Of a DNA stretch of 64,000 nt, positions 15,226 to 23,538 are shown piece after piece (the first letter of the stretch is position 1; each line of letters opens with the position of its first letter). Origin of the DNA: Acutalibacter muris (GTDB taxonomy: Bacteria > Bacillota > Clostridia > Oscillospirales > Acutalibacteraceae). The translations under genes were made by a program, and so were the position numbers. The DNA is taken from the NCBI RefSeq assembly GCF_002201475.1, contig NZ_CP021422.1, forward strand, positions 3,720,001 through 3,784,000, in the 5' to 3' direction. Below the pieces are notes generated by a model, which ran no database searches, was not told the DNA's origin, and saw nothing but the letters and a program-made list of their open reading frames with translations.

Positions 15226-15796
15226 TACAAGCTCCTTTCTCAGTGGCGCGGGGTATAGCCATCCTGTTTTGACCTCTGGAGCCGGGGCTCTGGGCGGCGC
15301 GGAGTTTTGCAGCCCTGGGCGCGCGGAGCATAAAGCCCGGCAGCACTATGAGCATAATCCCGGCCGCGAATACGGTTATAATACCGGGTATGCCGCAGAG
15401 GAACCTGAAGGGCTCCCCGAAGCCCGGAACGTATCCGGCGTATACACCCTCTAGCTCCTCCGCTCCGGCAAGCCTGCTTTCTTCAAGGCCGTCGGGCTTT
15501 AGTATGAGCTGCCCCTCGCTGGTGCCGATTATCCTGGTGAGTTCAAGGCTGTCGGAGCTGTCCTTAGAGAGCACCGCGTCCCCGGCCTTTGGGACCGCGC
15601 CCATATGTATCACCGCCAGGTCCCCCTCTTTAAGCTCCGGGGCCATGCTGCCGTCCGTGACTATATAGCCCCGCCAGTCGGATATACCGGCTAAGCCGCC
15701 GTCCATGGCGCTTATAAAGAGCAACACCGACACAGCCAGCAGCGCCAGCCATACCGCCGTAAGCAATGCCTGTATTATTCTTATGACCGCTTTCAT
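15203..15796 (-). CDS. S26-type signal-peptidase-like membrane protein, base residue missing
   Basis: 197 residues: an N-terminal membrane helix (~8-30), the S26 nucleophile motif TDGSMAPELKEGDL with Ser50, a small beta domain, and a second membrane helix (~133-155) followed by a basic tail. This is the SipW/archaeal-type layout. In that family the general base is the residue before Arg in HRI/KRV; here the segment is ELTRIIG, with Thr87 in that place, so activity as a peptidase is doubtful. It overlaps the HAD gene by 4 bp and the RNA methyltransferase by 23 bp. It may be a degenerate or non-catalytic relative. Confidence 0.7.
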   Translation of the reverse strand: MKAVIRIIQALLTAVWLALLAVSVLLFISAMDGGLAGISDWRGYIVTDGSMAPELKEGDLAVIHMGAVPKAGDAVLSKDSSDSLELTRIIGTSEGQLILKPDGLEESRLAGAEELEGVYAGYVPGFGEPFRFLCGIPGIITVFAAGIMLIVLPGFMLRAPRAAKLRAAQSPGSRGQNRMAIPRATEKGACNGTAKEI

Positions 15797-16632
15797 AATA
15801 TGCCCTCCCGTTCAAATCTCTCCATCAGGAACCGGGCCACGCCGCCCTGCTCGTTAGTGCCTATTACCCCGGTGGCGGCTTCTTTTACCTCGGGCAGGGC
15901 ATTCTCCACAGCATAGCTCTCGTCGGCTACGCCGAACAGGGGCAGGTCGTTCATAGCGTCGCCGAAGGCCACAAGCCTGTCGCAGCCCAGCCGCTCCTTA
16001 AGCCGCAGCGCCGCCCGGGCCTTGGTGGCCTCCCTTGGGGTTATCTCCAGCCAGTATTCCTTCTGGTAGAGCTCCTGCTGGAAGACGAGGTTCACCCATG
16101 GGAGGTCACGCACGTTCGCCCAGAGGGGCAGGAGAGCCTCCCGGTCATGTATGAAGGTGAAATAGTAGGTCTCGCCTTGAAGGAGGGCCTCTTTATCTTT
16201 TACCGGGGAGAGGCGTTTGTCCCCTCTGCGGTGGTCTATATAGTATTCCATGCCGGGGTGGCGGTTTATGTCCTCAAGGTAGAAAACCTTTTCCTCCCCC
16301 TCCAGTATGCCGTAGGAGAGGGGCCACAGGCCCAGGGCTTCGCTGCGGGAGAGTATCTCCCGGCGCTGGGAGTGGGTGAAGTACATCTGGTCCGTGCGCT
16401 CTCCGGTTTTGCCATCGCAGAGCATGGCGCCGTTGTGGACTATCCAGGGGAGCCTGGGGGAGAGCCCCTCCGTCACCACATGGGCCGAGTGCCAGGAGCG
16501 GGCCGTGGCGAAGGTGAAAAGCATACCCTTTGAGATAAGGGCGTTGAGGGCGTCCGCCGTATGGGCGGGGATGCGGTGCCGGCGGTCTAAGAGGGTGCCG
16601 TCCAGGTCGCTGACGTATAGGGTTTTTGGCAT
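15793..16632 (-). CDS. HAD-superfamily hydrolase, Cof type
   Basis: 279 residues. HAD motif I is SDLDGTLLD near the N-terminus, motif II lies in FATARSW, and motif III/IV is GDAMNDLPLF. A type IIB cap of ~120 residues lies between, as in Cof/YidA sugar-phosphate and nucleotide phosphatases. Cytoplasmic, Mg2+-dependent. It is the first gene of the four-gene operon and overlaps the next by 4 bp. A GGAGGTGTCCC stretch just upstream of the ATG gives the ribosome site. Confidence 0.9.
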   Translation of the reverse strand: MPKTLYVSDLDGTLLDRRHRIPAHTADALNALISKGMLFTFATARSWHSAHVVTEGLSPRLPWIVHNGAMLCDGKTGERTDQMYFTHSQRREILSRSEALGLWPLSYGILEGEEKVFYLEDINRHPGMEYYIDHRRGDKRLSPVKDKEALLQGETYYFTFIHDREALLPLWANVRDLPWVNLVFQQELYQKEYWLEITPREATKARAALRLKERLGCDRLVAFGDAMNDLPLFGVADESYAVENALPEVKEAATGVIGTNEQGGVARFLMERFEREGIL

Positions 16633-16765
16633 AGGGACACCTCCGGGGACTTTATATACTCTGTCACTGCCTATTCTATCACGCCTTTAAGGATATTTCC
16701 AGATTTATTTGAATAAATTACCCCTTCGGGGCTTATAAATAGAAAAAGGAGGAGGGGAGCTCATT

Positions 16766-17650
16766 ATGGACACAAGAGGAAAGGGGCGCATTTTCGCCCT
16801 TATCCGGCTGGACCTGCGGGTTCTGGCCCTGGGGGCGCTGACGGTCCTGCTGGGCACGCTGGCGGTGGTAACGGCCAGCGCCATGGCGGCGAAGGACGGT
16901 GTGGAGATACCCATTGTCATGTACCACTCTGTGCTAAAGGACGAGAAGTACCACGGCAAGTACGTGATATCCCCTGCGGAGCTTGAGAATGATATCCTTT
17001 ACCTAAAAAAGCACGGCTATACCACCATACTGATGGAGGACCTGATAAACTATACAAAGGGCGGCAGTCTTCCCGAGAAGCCCATACTGCTGACCTTTGA
17101 CGACGGATATTATAATAACTACCTCTACGCCTTCCCGCTTGCGAAGCAGTATAGGGTAAAGTTCGTGATATCTCCCATCGGGCGCTATACGGACCTATAC
17201 AGCGAGAGCGGCGAGGCCAACGGCTATTACTCCCACGCAACCTGGGAGCATCTTCGGGAGATGACGGAGTCCGGGCTCGTGGAGGTGCAGAACCACAGCT
17301 ATGATATGCACGAACAGCGGAGCGGGGCCCTTGGGGTAAAACAGCGAACCGGGGAAACGGACAGCGCTTATAAGGCGCGGCTGACCGCGGACCTTGGCAG
17401 GGCCCAGGAGGTGTTTAAGGCTAATCTGGGGAAAGCGCCCAGCACCTTTGTATACCCCTTTGGGGCCATGAGCAAGTCTACCCCGGACATAATAAAGGAA
17501 ATGGGCTTTTCCGCCACCCTTCTCTGCCGGGAGAAGGTGAGCACCGTCACCCGAGACCCTGAATCCCTCTATGCCCTGGGGCGGTTCCTGCGGGAGTCTG
17601 GAATAAGCTCCAAAGAATTTTTTGAAAACAAGATTAATCTTTCACCGTAA
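16766..17650 (+). CDS. Membrane-anchored polysaccharide deacetylase
   Basis: 294 residues with a strong AGGAGG site. A signal-anchor helix spans ~15-40, then a NodB-fold deacetylase: IVMYHSV at the N-terminal strand, TFDDGYYNN (motif 1, catalytic Asp and metal Asp), NHSYDMH (motif 2, metal His pair) and FVYPFGAMSKST (motif 3). It probably removes acetyl groups from peptidoglycan or another surface glycan outside the membrane. The downstream amidase-like gene (13 bp) and AGCS transporter form an operon with it, which suggests cell-wall or spore-wall work. Confidence 0.88.
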   Translation: MDTRGKGRIFALIRLDLRVLALGALTVLLGTLAVVTASAMAAKDGVEIPIVMYHSVLKDEKYHGKYVISPAELENDILYLKKHGYTTILMEDLINYTKGGSLPEKPILLTFDDGYYNNYLYAFPLAKQYRVKFVISPIGRYTDLYSESGEANGYYSHATWEHLREMTESGLVEVQNHSYDMHEQRSGALGVKQRTGETDSAYKARLTADLGRAQEVFKANLGKAPSTFVYPFGAMSKSTPDIIKEMGFSATLLCREKVSTVTRDPESLYALGRFLRESGISSKEFFENKINLSP

Positions 17651-17663
17651 AGGAGATGGAAAC

Positions 17664-18170
17664 ATGAGCGGCACAATATGTCTGAAGCCCTCCCAGAGGC
17701 CGGACAGATATCCCAACGGAGGGGACGAGGCCTACTGGATAGCCAGAATATCCGACAAGCTGAGGGAGGACCTGGGAGCCCGGGGCGTTACCTGTATAGA
17801 GGACGGGGACGGGTCCGCTTTTGAAAGCTGCGGGCTGTGCCTATACCTTTGCAGCCATTCGGCTCCTCAGGAGGTGGAGGCAAAAATAAAAGGGGCCCAG
17901 GTCTCCCACTATGAGTACAGTCCCGCTGCCAGGCGGGCCGCAGAGGTCTTCACCCGGTACATCAAATCGGTCTATCCCCAGCCTGACCTGGTGGAAACAG
18001 TCCCTACCGCCGCAAGGAAAGAGCTCAGCGAGTCAAAGGCCCCTGCCCTGCTCATACAGCTTGGCTACCACGACAATCCCCAGGACGAAGCCTGGCTGGT
18101 GAACAGCGCCATGGAAATAGCGGCGGCTCTTGCGGCCGCGGCAGCGGACTTTCTGGGGGCAGAGTCGTGA
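17664..18170 (+). CDS. Amidase_3-like protein with altered catalytic residue
   Basis: 168 residues from ATG 17664, with AAAGGAG 8 bases upstream. It resembles cell-wall amidases of the Amidase_3 fold: GGDEAYWIARISDKLREDL (first helix), CLYLCSHSAP (the strand carrying a Zn His), and ALLIQLGYHDNPQDEAWL, which matches the V-E-x-G-F-x-x-N segment but has Gln where the catalytic Glu is expected. The first Zn His (PGHGG) is not recognisable. No signal peptide is seen. It may be an inactive or cytoplasmic relative. It sits between the deacetylase gene and the AGCS gene, which starts inside its stop (GTGA). Confidence 0.6.
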   Translation: MSGTICLKPSQRPDRYPNGGDEAYWIARISDKLREDLGARGVTCIEDGDGSAFESCGLCLYLCSHSAPQEVEAKIKGAQVSHYEYSPAARRAAEVFTRYIKSVYPQPDLVETVPTAARKELSESKAPALLIQLGYHDNPQDEAWLVNSAMEIAAALAAAAADFLGAES

Positions 18171-19450
18171 CGGCGTTTCTCGAGGGATTGAGGGACGTGC
18201 TGTGGGGCTGGCCGGTGCTATTGCTGATATTGGCGGCCGGGGCGTATTTTTCCTATGAGAGCTGCTTTTTCCAGCTTTTCCACCCCCTGCGCTGGCTTAA
18301 AGCCTCCCTTGGTGCGGGGAGGGGCCGAGGCAGCGGACGCTTTCGGGCCATCTCCACGGCGCTGGCAGGATCCATCGGCACCGGCAACATAGTGGGCGTT
18401 GCGGCGGCCATAACTGTGGGCGGGCCCGGGGCCGTCTTCTGGATGTGCGCTTCGGCTGTGCTGGGAATGATGACTGTATACGCCGAAAATTTTTTCGCGG
18501 CTAAAGCGCGGCAGAAGGGCGGCAAAGCCCCCGGGCCCCTTTCCTACATAGAGAAAGCCGGGAAATTGGGTGGCGCACTTGCCGGGGTATATGCTCTGGG
18601 GTGTGTCCTCTCCTCCCTTGCCATGGGGAATATGGTACAGGTAAACGCCCTTGGGGCGGCCTGTGAAGACCTTGGCTTACCAGTACAGTGGGTGGCCCCA
18701 GCGGTAGGGGCGCTGGTTTTCCTTGTGGCAAGGGGCGGGCTGAAAGCGGCAGGGCGGCTCACAGAAAAGCTGGTCCCCATAATGACGCTCATCTTTTTTG
18801 CCGCTTCGCTGGGCGTTCTCTGGGTCCATAGGGAGAACCTGCCCGGAGCTGTGGCAAGCATTCTTGATGGGGCTTTCACTTTACGCGCGGGCGCGGGCGG
18901 CACGGCGGGTATGCTTATAGCCATGAGGGCCGGGGTGTCCCGGGGGGTGTTCACCAACGAAGCGGGGCTTGGGAGCTCAGCCTTCGCCTATACGGACGTG
19001 CGGGGCCATACCCCGGGGGAGATAGGCTCTATGGGGATATTTCAGGTGTTCGCGGACACTATTGTCATGTGCACCGTCACGGGCCTATGCCTCCTGTGCA
19101 GCTGCCCGCCGGAGGCTATGGACGGCGCGGAGCTCACCTTTTACGCGTACCGCTCCGCTTTGGGATCGGTTGGTGGCACGGCGGTCTCCCTGTGCACGGC
19201 GCTGTTCGCCCTGGCTACAGTCCTCGCCTGGTGCTGCTATGGCAAGGAGGGGCTGATGTACCTGACAAAGGGCCACGGCGGGGCGGCCTATCCCATAGCG
19301 GCAGGAATAGCCGCGTTCGCCGGGTGCCTGCTGCCCTTAGACCAGGTGTTCCTGCTGGGCGACGCCATGAACGGGCTGATGGCAATACCCAACGTGCTGG
19401 CGCTGTTTTGGAGGGCGCGTCAAAAGGAAGAACCCCTGGAAACCGCATAG
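18167..19450 (+). CDS. AGCS-family sodium:alanine/glycine symporter
   Basis: 427 residues beginning at a GTG that overlaps the previous stop (GTGA). The family signature GSIGTGNIVGVA is present near residue 65, as are MRAGVSRGVFTNEAGLG and ~10 hydrophobic helices, matching the AlsT/AgcS fold. It imports alanine or glycine with Na+. Third gene of the deacetylase/amidase-like operon; a terminator overlaps its 3' end. Confidence 0.92.
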   Translation: MTAFLEGLRDVLWGWPVLLLILAAGAYFSYESCFFQLFHPLRWLKASLGAGRGRGSGRFRAISTALAGSIGTGNIVGVAAAITVGGPGAVFWMCASAVLGMMTVYAENFFAAKARQKGGKAPGPLSYIEKAGKLGGALAGVYALGCVLSSLAMGNMVQVNALGAACEDLGLPVQWVAPAVGALVFLVARGGLKAAGRLTEKLVPIMTLIFFAASLGVLWVHRENLPGAVASILDGAFTLRAGAGGTAGMLIAMRAGVSRGVFTNEAGLGSSAFAYTDVRGHTPGEIGSMGIFQVFADTIVMCTVTGLCLLCSCPPEAMDGAELTFYAYRSALGSVGGTAVSLCTALFALATVLAWCCYGKEGLMYLTKGHGGAAYPIAAGIAAFAGCLLPLDQVFLLGDAMNGLMAIPNVLALFWRARQKEEPLETA

Positions 19451-19467
19451 TTTCCAGAGGTTCTTTT
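19426..19467 (+). terminator. Terminator of the AGCS operon
   Basis: Arms aagaacccctggaaac and gtttccagaggttctt around a 6-base loop with a TTTT tail; the stop codon lies in the loop region. Confidence 0.85.
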
Positions 19468-19526
19468 GGTGGCCGACGGATCACCGCACTCCGTTTGGTG
19501 ACCGATGGGTCCACCTGCGCTCTGCT
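19468..19526 (+). repeat. Two imperfect ~30-bp repeats beside tRNA-Lys
   Basis: Units starting ggtggccgacggatc and ggtgaccgatgggtcc, each ~30 bp, run directly into the tRNA 3' end, which itself begins ggtgacccatcgggg. The repeats therefore look like degenerate copies of the tRNA-Lys 3' terminus. Confidence 0.45.
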
Positions 19527-19602
19527 TGGTGACCCATCGGGGATTTGAACCCCGGACACCCTGATTAAAAGTCAGGTGCTCTGCCAACTGAGCTAATGAG
19601 TC
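19527..19602 (-). tRNA. tRNA-Lys (TTT anticodon)
   Basis: 76 nt with encoded CCA. Acceptor GACTCAT/ATGGGTC, D arm GCTCAGTTGGCAGAGC, anticodon stem CCTGA/TCAGG with loop CTTTTAA giving TTT, T arm GTTCAAATC. It stands between the convergent AGCS operon and the PBP gene. Confidence 0.95.
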
Positions 19603-19654
19603 ATTCCGTGCAAATCATAGAGCTTTTTAATTATAGCAAGTTTTCCCCGGGATG

Positions 19655-21280
19655 TCAACCTAATTTTTTGGCGGCTATCCCCTCCGCCAGCTCACGGAAG
19701 GTTTTTGCCGCGCTGCCGCTGTCCCTTGCTCCCTCCTTCAGCACAGTTATACAGTATCGCGGCCCGGTATCGTCCGAAATGAACCCGCAGTACCAGAAGT
19801 TCAGCAGCTCCTCTCCGTCCTCGTACACCCCGGTCTGTGCTGTGCCGGTCTTTATCCCGCTGACGCAGCCCGCAGGCGCGGCCTTGGTCCCGGTGCCGTC
19901 CTTTGCCGCGCCTATAAGGTACTGCTGCAAAAGCTTCGCCGTGCGGCCGCTCATGGCAGTGTAGGCCTCGTCGGAGACGGGCTTTTGAGGTATCAGTTCC
20001 CTGTTCTCGGCCACAAGGCCCTCTATGAGCTTTGGCGAACTATACTCCCCGCCGGAGGCTATGGCGTTCATCATGCCGCACAGCTGCACGGGGGTAACTG
20101 TAAGGTCTCCCTGGCCAAAGGAGAAGTTGGCCAGGGCCCGGTAGTTATACAGACTGTCGATATTCGGAAGGTTTCCCCCTGCACTGTAGAGCCCCCGGCC
20201 AAACTCCTGCTGGACCCCAAAGCCCAGCTCGTACGCCATGCTCAGCACCGGCTGGCCGCCCATAGCCCGGGCCGTGCTGATAAAGTAGCCGTTGCAGGAC
20301 TGCTCAAGGGCCTCCTGCAGGCCCACCGTACCATGGGGCTGGCCGTCATAGCAGCGGAACATGAGCCCTCCGGCGTTTATGGAGCCGGTGCAGTCGAAGG
20401 TCTTTAGCACAGAGCCCTCCTCAAGGGCCGTGGCGGCAGTGACCAGCTTGAAGACCGAGCCGGGGGCATAGGCGCTGAAGGCTCGGTTCAAAAGGGGGGA
20501 ATCCGGGTCGCCCGAGGCTTCGTATATCTCGTCCTGCCGGAAGCCCGGCATACTGACAAGGGCCCGTATCTCGCAGTTCGGGACCTCTGTGACCACCACC
20601 GCGCCCTTGCCCAGCTCCTCTGACGCCTTTTCGGCCAGGAGCTGTATGTCGGAATCTATCGTGACGGCCACACCCCCGGCGGTTTGTTCCATGGTGTTCT
20701 CGGTCCGGCGCTCCGCCCCGGCGATGGCCCTGCCCAATGCGTCCACCTGATAGTACACCGTAAGCTGCCCCTTATACTGAGAGAGGGCGTCGTCCATGGC
20801 AAGCTCTATCCCCGAGGCCCCCCGCCCCATGCCGTCAAGATATCCTATCACATGGGGAGCCAGCTGGTTTTCGCCATAGCGCCGGGGCACGCTGAAGGTC
20901 TCTATGCAGGCGTGCTCTATGGGCCTTGAGATCTCCAGGGTGAAGGGCCTGCCGTCCTCCAGGGCCGCCGCCAGCCGCTCCCTATAGCGGCCCCGGGTAG
21001 CGGTCTCCAGGGCGCCCACGGCCTCGATGGTGGGGGCCACCGCCGCCACCCAGCGGCTGGTGCTGCCGGTAAGGGGCGCGAGGTTACAGTCATATATGGT
21101 CCCCCGGGACCGGGCCACATCCAGCCTGTACAAGCTCTGCTGCCCTGCGGCGGCAACATACTCGGCCCGGCCCGAGACGCTTATAAGGGAGTGGCCGGCA
21201 AAGGCCATCAACGCAAATATCAGCGCCAGCATAAACCAGGCGCGCAGCTTCATAAGAGAGAGTCTTTTTGTCCGTTTCAC
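19655..21280 (-). CDS. Class B penicillin-binding protein
   Basis: 541 residues from a GTG at 21280, chosen because AGAGGTG lies ~8 bases upstream (an ATG 18 bases further up lacks a site). An N-terminal membrane helix (~12-34) precedes a PBP dimerisation domain (SRGTIYDCN) and a transpeptidase domain with all three motifs: SVFK (Ser275), SCN (Ser328) and KTGT (Lys477). It belongs to the monofunctional PBPA/PBP2/FtsI group that crosslinks peptidoglycan in division, elongation or sporulation. It lacks PASTA repeats. It is divergent from the TauE/SafE pair. Confidence 0.9.
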   Translation of the reverse strand: MKRTKRLSLMKLRAWFMLALIFALMAFAGHSLISVSGRAEYVAAAGQQSLYRLDVARSRGTIYDCNLAPLTGSTSRWVAAVAPTIEAVGALETATRGRYRERLAAALEDGRPFTLEISRPIEHACIETFSVPRRYGENQLAPHVIGYLDGMGRGASGIELAMDDALSQYKGQLTVYYQVDALGRAIAGAERRTENTMEQTAGGVAVTIDSDIQLLAEKASEELGKGAVVVTEVPNCEIRALVSMPGFRQDEIYEASGDPDSPLLNRAFSAYAPGSVFKLVTAATALEEGSVLKTFDCTGSINAGGLMFRCYDGQPHGTVGLQEALEQSCNGYFISTARAMGGQPVLSMAYELGFGVQQEFGRGLYSAGGNLPNIDSLYNYRALANFSFGQGDLTVTPVQLCGMMNAIASGGEYSSPKLIEGLVAENRELIPQKPVSDEAYTAMSGRTAKLLQQYLIGAAKDGTGTKAAPAGCVSGIKTGTAQTGVYEDGEELLNFWYCGFISDDTGPRYCITVLKEGARDSGSAAKTFRELAEGIAAKKLG

Positions 21281-21357
21281 GGTATCACCTCTATGCAATT
21301 ATGTGTATTTTCGGACGGAAAATACGCATAATTACCTTCGGAGAGGAGATGGTGGAG

Positions 21358-21717
21358 ATGGACAGAAAATGGAAATACTGCATTACCGGTGGCCTTGCGG
21401 GCCTTGCCAACGGCCTTTTCGGCTCCGGCGGAGGGCTCTTTCTCGTGCCCCTCTTTACCCGCTGGACGGACCTGCCCGAGCGCAAGGCCTTCGCCACTTC
21501 GGTGGGGGTGATACTGCCCTTGTCGGCGGTATCTGCGGTAGTCTATTTCTTCAAGGGAGCCGTGGATCTGAGCGCCGCCTGGCCCTATATCCTGGGCGGG
21601 GCAGCAGGGGGACTCCTCTCCGGCAGGGCGCTTAAGAAGGTGCCGGTAAAGTGGTTGAGACGGGGCTTCGGCGCGCTGATGGCATACTGTGGGGCAAAGG
21701 CGGTGCTGGGCCTGTGA
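21358..21717 (+). CDS. TauE/SafE-family permease, N-terminal half-size subunit
   Basis: 119 residues from ATG 21358, with GAGAGGAG ~10 bases upstream. Four hydrophobic helices and the family repeat motif GLANGLFGSGGGLFLVPLF near the N-terminus. Full-size TauE/SafE (DUF81) permeases have ~250 residues made of two such repeats; here each repeat is a separate gene, the second starting in the stop codon of this one (GTGA). The two half-proteins probably assemble as a heterodimer that exports a sulfonate/sulfite-like anion. Confidence 0.8.
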   Translation: MDRKWKYCITGGLAGLANGLFGSGGGLFLVPLFTRWTDLPERKAFATSVGVILPLSAVSAVVYFFKGAVDLSAAWPYILGGAAGGLLSGRALKKVPVKWLRRGFGALMAYCGAKAVLGL

Positions 21718-22088
21718 GTATAGCCATAGCGGTGCTTATAGGGGCGCTGACCGGGGTGCTGTCCGGCCTGGGCGTCGGGGGCGGGACTCTTCTGCTCTTA
21801 TGGATGACGGCAGTGATGGGAATGGACCAGGCCAGAGCCGGCGGAGTAAACCTCCTGTACTTTATTGCCTGCGCCCTGCCGGCGGTATTTGGGCATATAA
21901 AAAACGGCCTTATAGAGAAGAAGGCCGTTTTCTGGTGCGTCATATTCGGTGTGCCCGCCTGTATAACCGGTTCCCTTTTGGCTGCGGGGATGGACATGGG
22001 GCTTCTGAAAAGGCTTTTCGGCGGTTTCATACTGATAATTGGCGTGAAGGAACTGTTCTATAAAAACCGCTCTCAGCGGCCCTTATAG
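21714..22088 (+). CDS. TauE/SafE-family permease, C-terminal half-size subunit
   Basis: 124 residues beginning at a GTG overlapping the upstream stop by 4 bases. It carries the second copy of the repeat, ALTGVLSGLGVGGGTLLLLW, and ~4 membrane helices. Same family as the gene before it, translationally coupled to it. Its 3' end overlaps the convergent DUF308 gene by 16 bp. The -1 frame relation means a single-base change could create or split a fusion, but both halves look intact with their own starts. Confidence 0.8.
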   Translation: MSIAIAVLIGALTGVLSGLGVGGGTLLLLWMTAVMGMDQARAGGVNLLYFIACALPAVFGHIKNGLIEKKAVFWCVIFGVPACITGSLLAAGMDMGLLKRLFGGFILIIGVKELFYKNRSQRPL

Positions 22089-22615
22089 ATGCGGTCGGAT
22101 ATAACGGTGTTTATAAGGGTGGAAACGCCGTCAAAAACAAAGCCCGCGCCCACAAACGCTATCAGCGTCTCCACGGCCCCAAAGGGGTTTAGGATTATCA
22201 CCACCCCAAACGCCGCCAGGGCTAAGGCGGCAAGCAGGGAGGCCCACCACTTGTCAAAGCCCAGGGCCTTCATGTCCTGGGCCCTCTTTATGGCGGACAC
22301 GCTATCCACCAGGATATATATACCAAGGGCCACGGGTATGATGGACACTATAAACTGCGGGGAGATAAGCAGCAAAAGCCCCAGGGCAAGAAGGACCACC
22401 CCCAGGGACAGGTCAAAGGGCTGGCCCTCCTCCGTCATGCCGTACTTCCGGCAGGCAATGATTTTTGACAGTCCGTACCATACAGTGACAACGCCGATAA
22501 GCGTACACGTCAGGCGCAGGGTCTTGCCCGGGGCGATTATCAGCACCAGGCCCAGGAGGGTGTATAAAATTGAGGTCAGTATAAGGCTGTTGCGGAAATA
22601 TTTGAGCATATTCAT
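22073..22615 (-). CDS. DUF308/HdeD-like membrane protein
   Basis: 180 residues from ATG 22615 after a GAAAGGA site. Six hydrophobic helices arranged as pairs with short loops and a repeated LGLVLIIAPG / LGLLLLISPQ / VVIILNPFGA pattern, typical of the DUF308 (HdeD-like) repeat. A cytoplasmic-membrane protein; HdeD is linked to acid resistance in enterobacteria but the role here is unknown. It lies 14 bp downstream of a lipoprotein gene in the same orientation, probably one operon. Confidence 0.8.
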   Translation of the reverse strand: MNMLKYFRNSLILTSILYTLLGLVLIIAPGKTLRLTCTLIGVVTVWYGLSKIIACRKYGMTEEGQPFDLSLGVVLLALGLLLLISPQFIVSIIPVALGIYILVDSVSAIKRAQDMKALGFDKWWASLLAALALAAFGVVIILNPFGAVETLIAFVGAGFVFDGVSTLINTVISDRIYKGR

Positions 22616-22629
22616 GGTCCTTTCATGGT

Positions 22630-23457
22630 TTATTTCTGCTGTATCCGTTTCACGGACTGCAAGCTCTCCTCCGCCCCACACTGCTCTACATATGGCTGGA
22701 GCTCCTCATATGCCTTCTCAGGGTCAGTTTCGTCGTAGTAGAAGTATGTCCACTGGGACAGATTGCTGTGGGCATAGTTGCAGTGGATATTGCCGGTGTA
22801 CACCTGTACCACCGGGTCGGTTATGGAGCCGTTCTCGCAGACGATATCCTCCCGATAGACCGGGTAGCTCTGGCCGTCCTCCACGTAAATGATGTTGACG
22901 GTAAGCTCCTCTTCGGTAAGGTCCGAGCGCTCGCTTAGGCCCGCGTCCTCGTTATAGCTGTTCTCGGCCGTCACCTTCTCAAAGTAGAACCTGGCCCTAT
23001 AGGCCTTTATTATGTCCTGCTCCCGGTCCTTGAATTTCTCGGGGACAAGTATATTCTGGGTGCGGTCGTCTATGACCAGGCTTTCACTGGCTGGCGTGCC
23101 GCCGGCAGCTTTTATGCCGTGGAGGTCCAGGTAGTTCCTGTCCACGCAGACACAGTGCCCGGCGGGGTCTATCTCGGTGGGCAGGTCCCTTCGGTTCATC
23201 TCCCAAAGGGGCGTGCCCTCGCCGTCAACGTCCTGAAAGTTATAGGCGTTCATTACAAATACGCCGGCCTTCTCCTCCAACAGGGACAAGAGCTTCTGGC
23301 TCCGTGTCGCTATCTCAAGGTATGCCTTTGGGTCGTCCTCGCCGCTGTACTTCAGGACCGTGGTGTAGACGTATCGTCCCTCCGGGTCCTTGGCATTAGT
23401 GCAGCCCGCAAACAGTATCAGCAGGCAGAGGGTCAAAAATAGGGCTGCCTTTTTCAT
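22630..23457 (-). CDS. Lipoprotein of unknown function
   Basis: 275 residues. Signal peptide with a lipobox (LFAGC, Cys19), so it is anchored on the outside of the membrane. The mature part is mixed alpha/beta; segments such as RNYLDLHGIKAAGG and NILVPEKFKDREQDIIKAY recall the extracytoplasmic domain of bacteriocin-associated (DUF1430-type) membrane proteins, but I hold that only loosely. It is the first gene of an operon with the DUF308 membrane protein. Confidence 0.7.
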   Translation of the reverse strand: MKKAALFLTLCLLILFAGCTNAKDPEGRYVYTTVLKYSGEDDPKAYLEIATRSQKLLSLLEEKAGVFVMNAYNFQDVDGEGTPLWEMNRRDLPTEIDPAGHCVCVDRNYLDLHGIKAAGGTPASESLVIDDRTQNILVPEKFKDREQDIIKAYRARFYFEKVTAENSYNEDAGLSERSDLTEEELTVNIIYVEDGQSYPVYREDIVCENGSITDPVVQVYTGNIHCNYAHSNLSQWTYFYYDETDPEKAYEELQPYVEQCGAEESLQSVKRIQQK

Positions 23458-23538
23458 ATGGATATCACTCCCGGTATTTTCTGGGATAATGATACCTTAC
23501 AGTTCAAAAGAATGGCTTGCGGGTTTCTGAAAAGTTTC

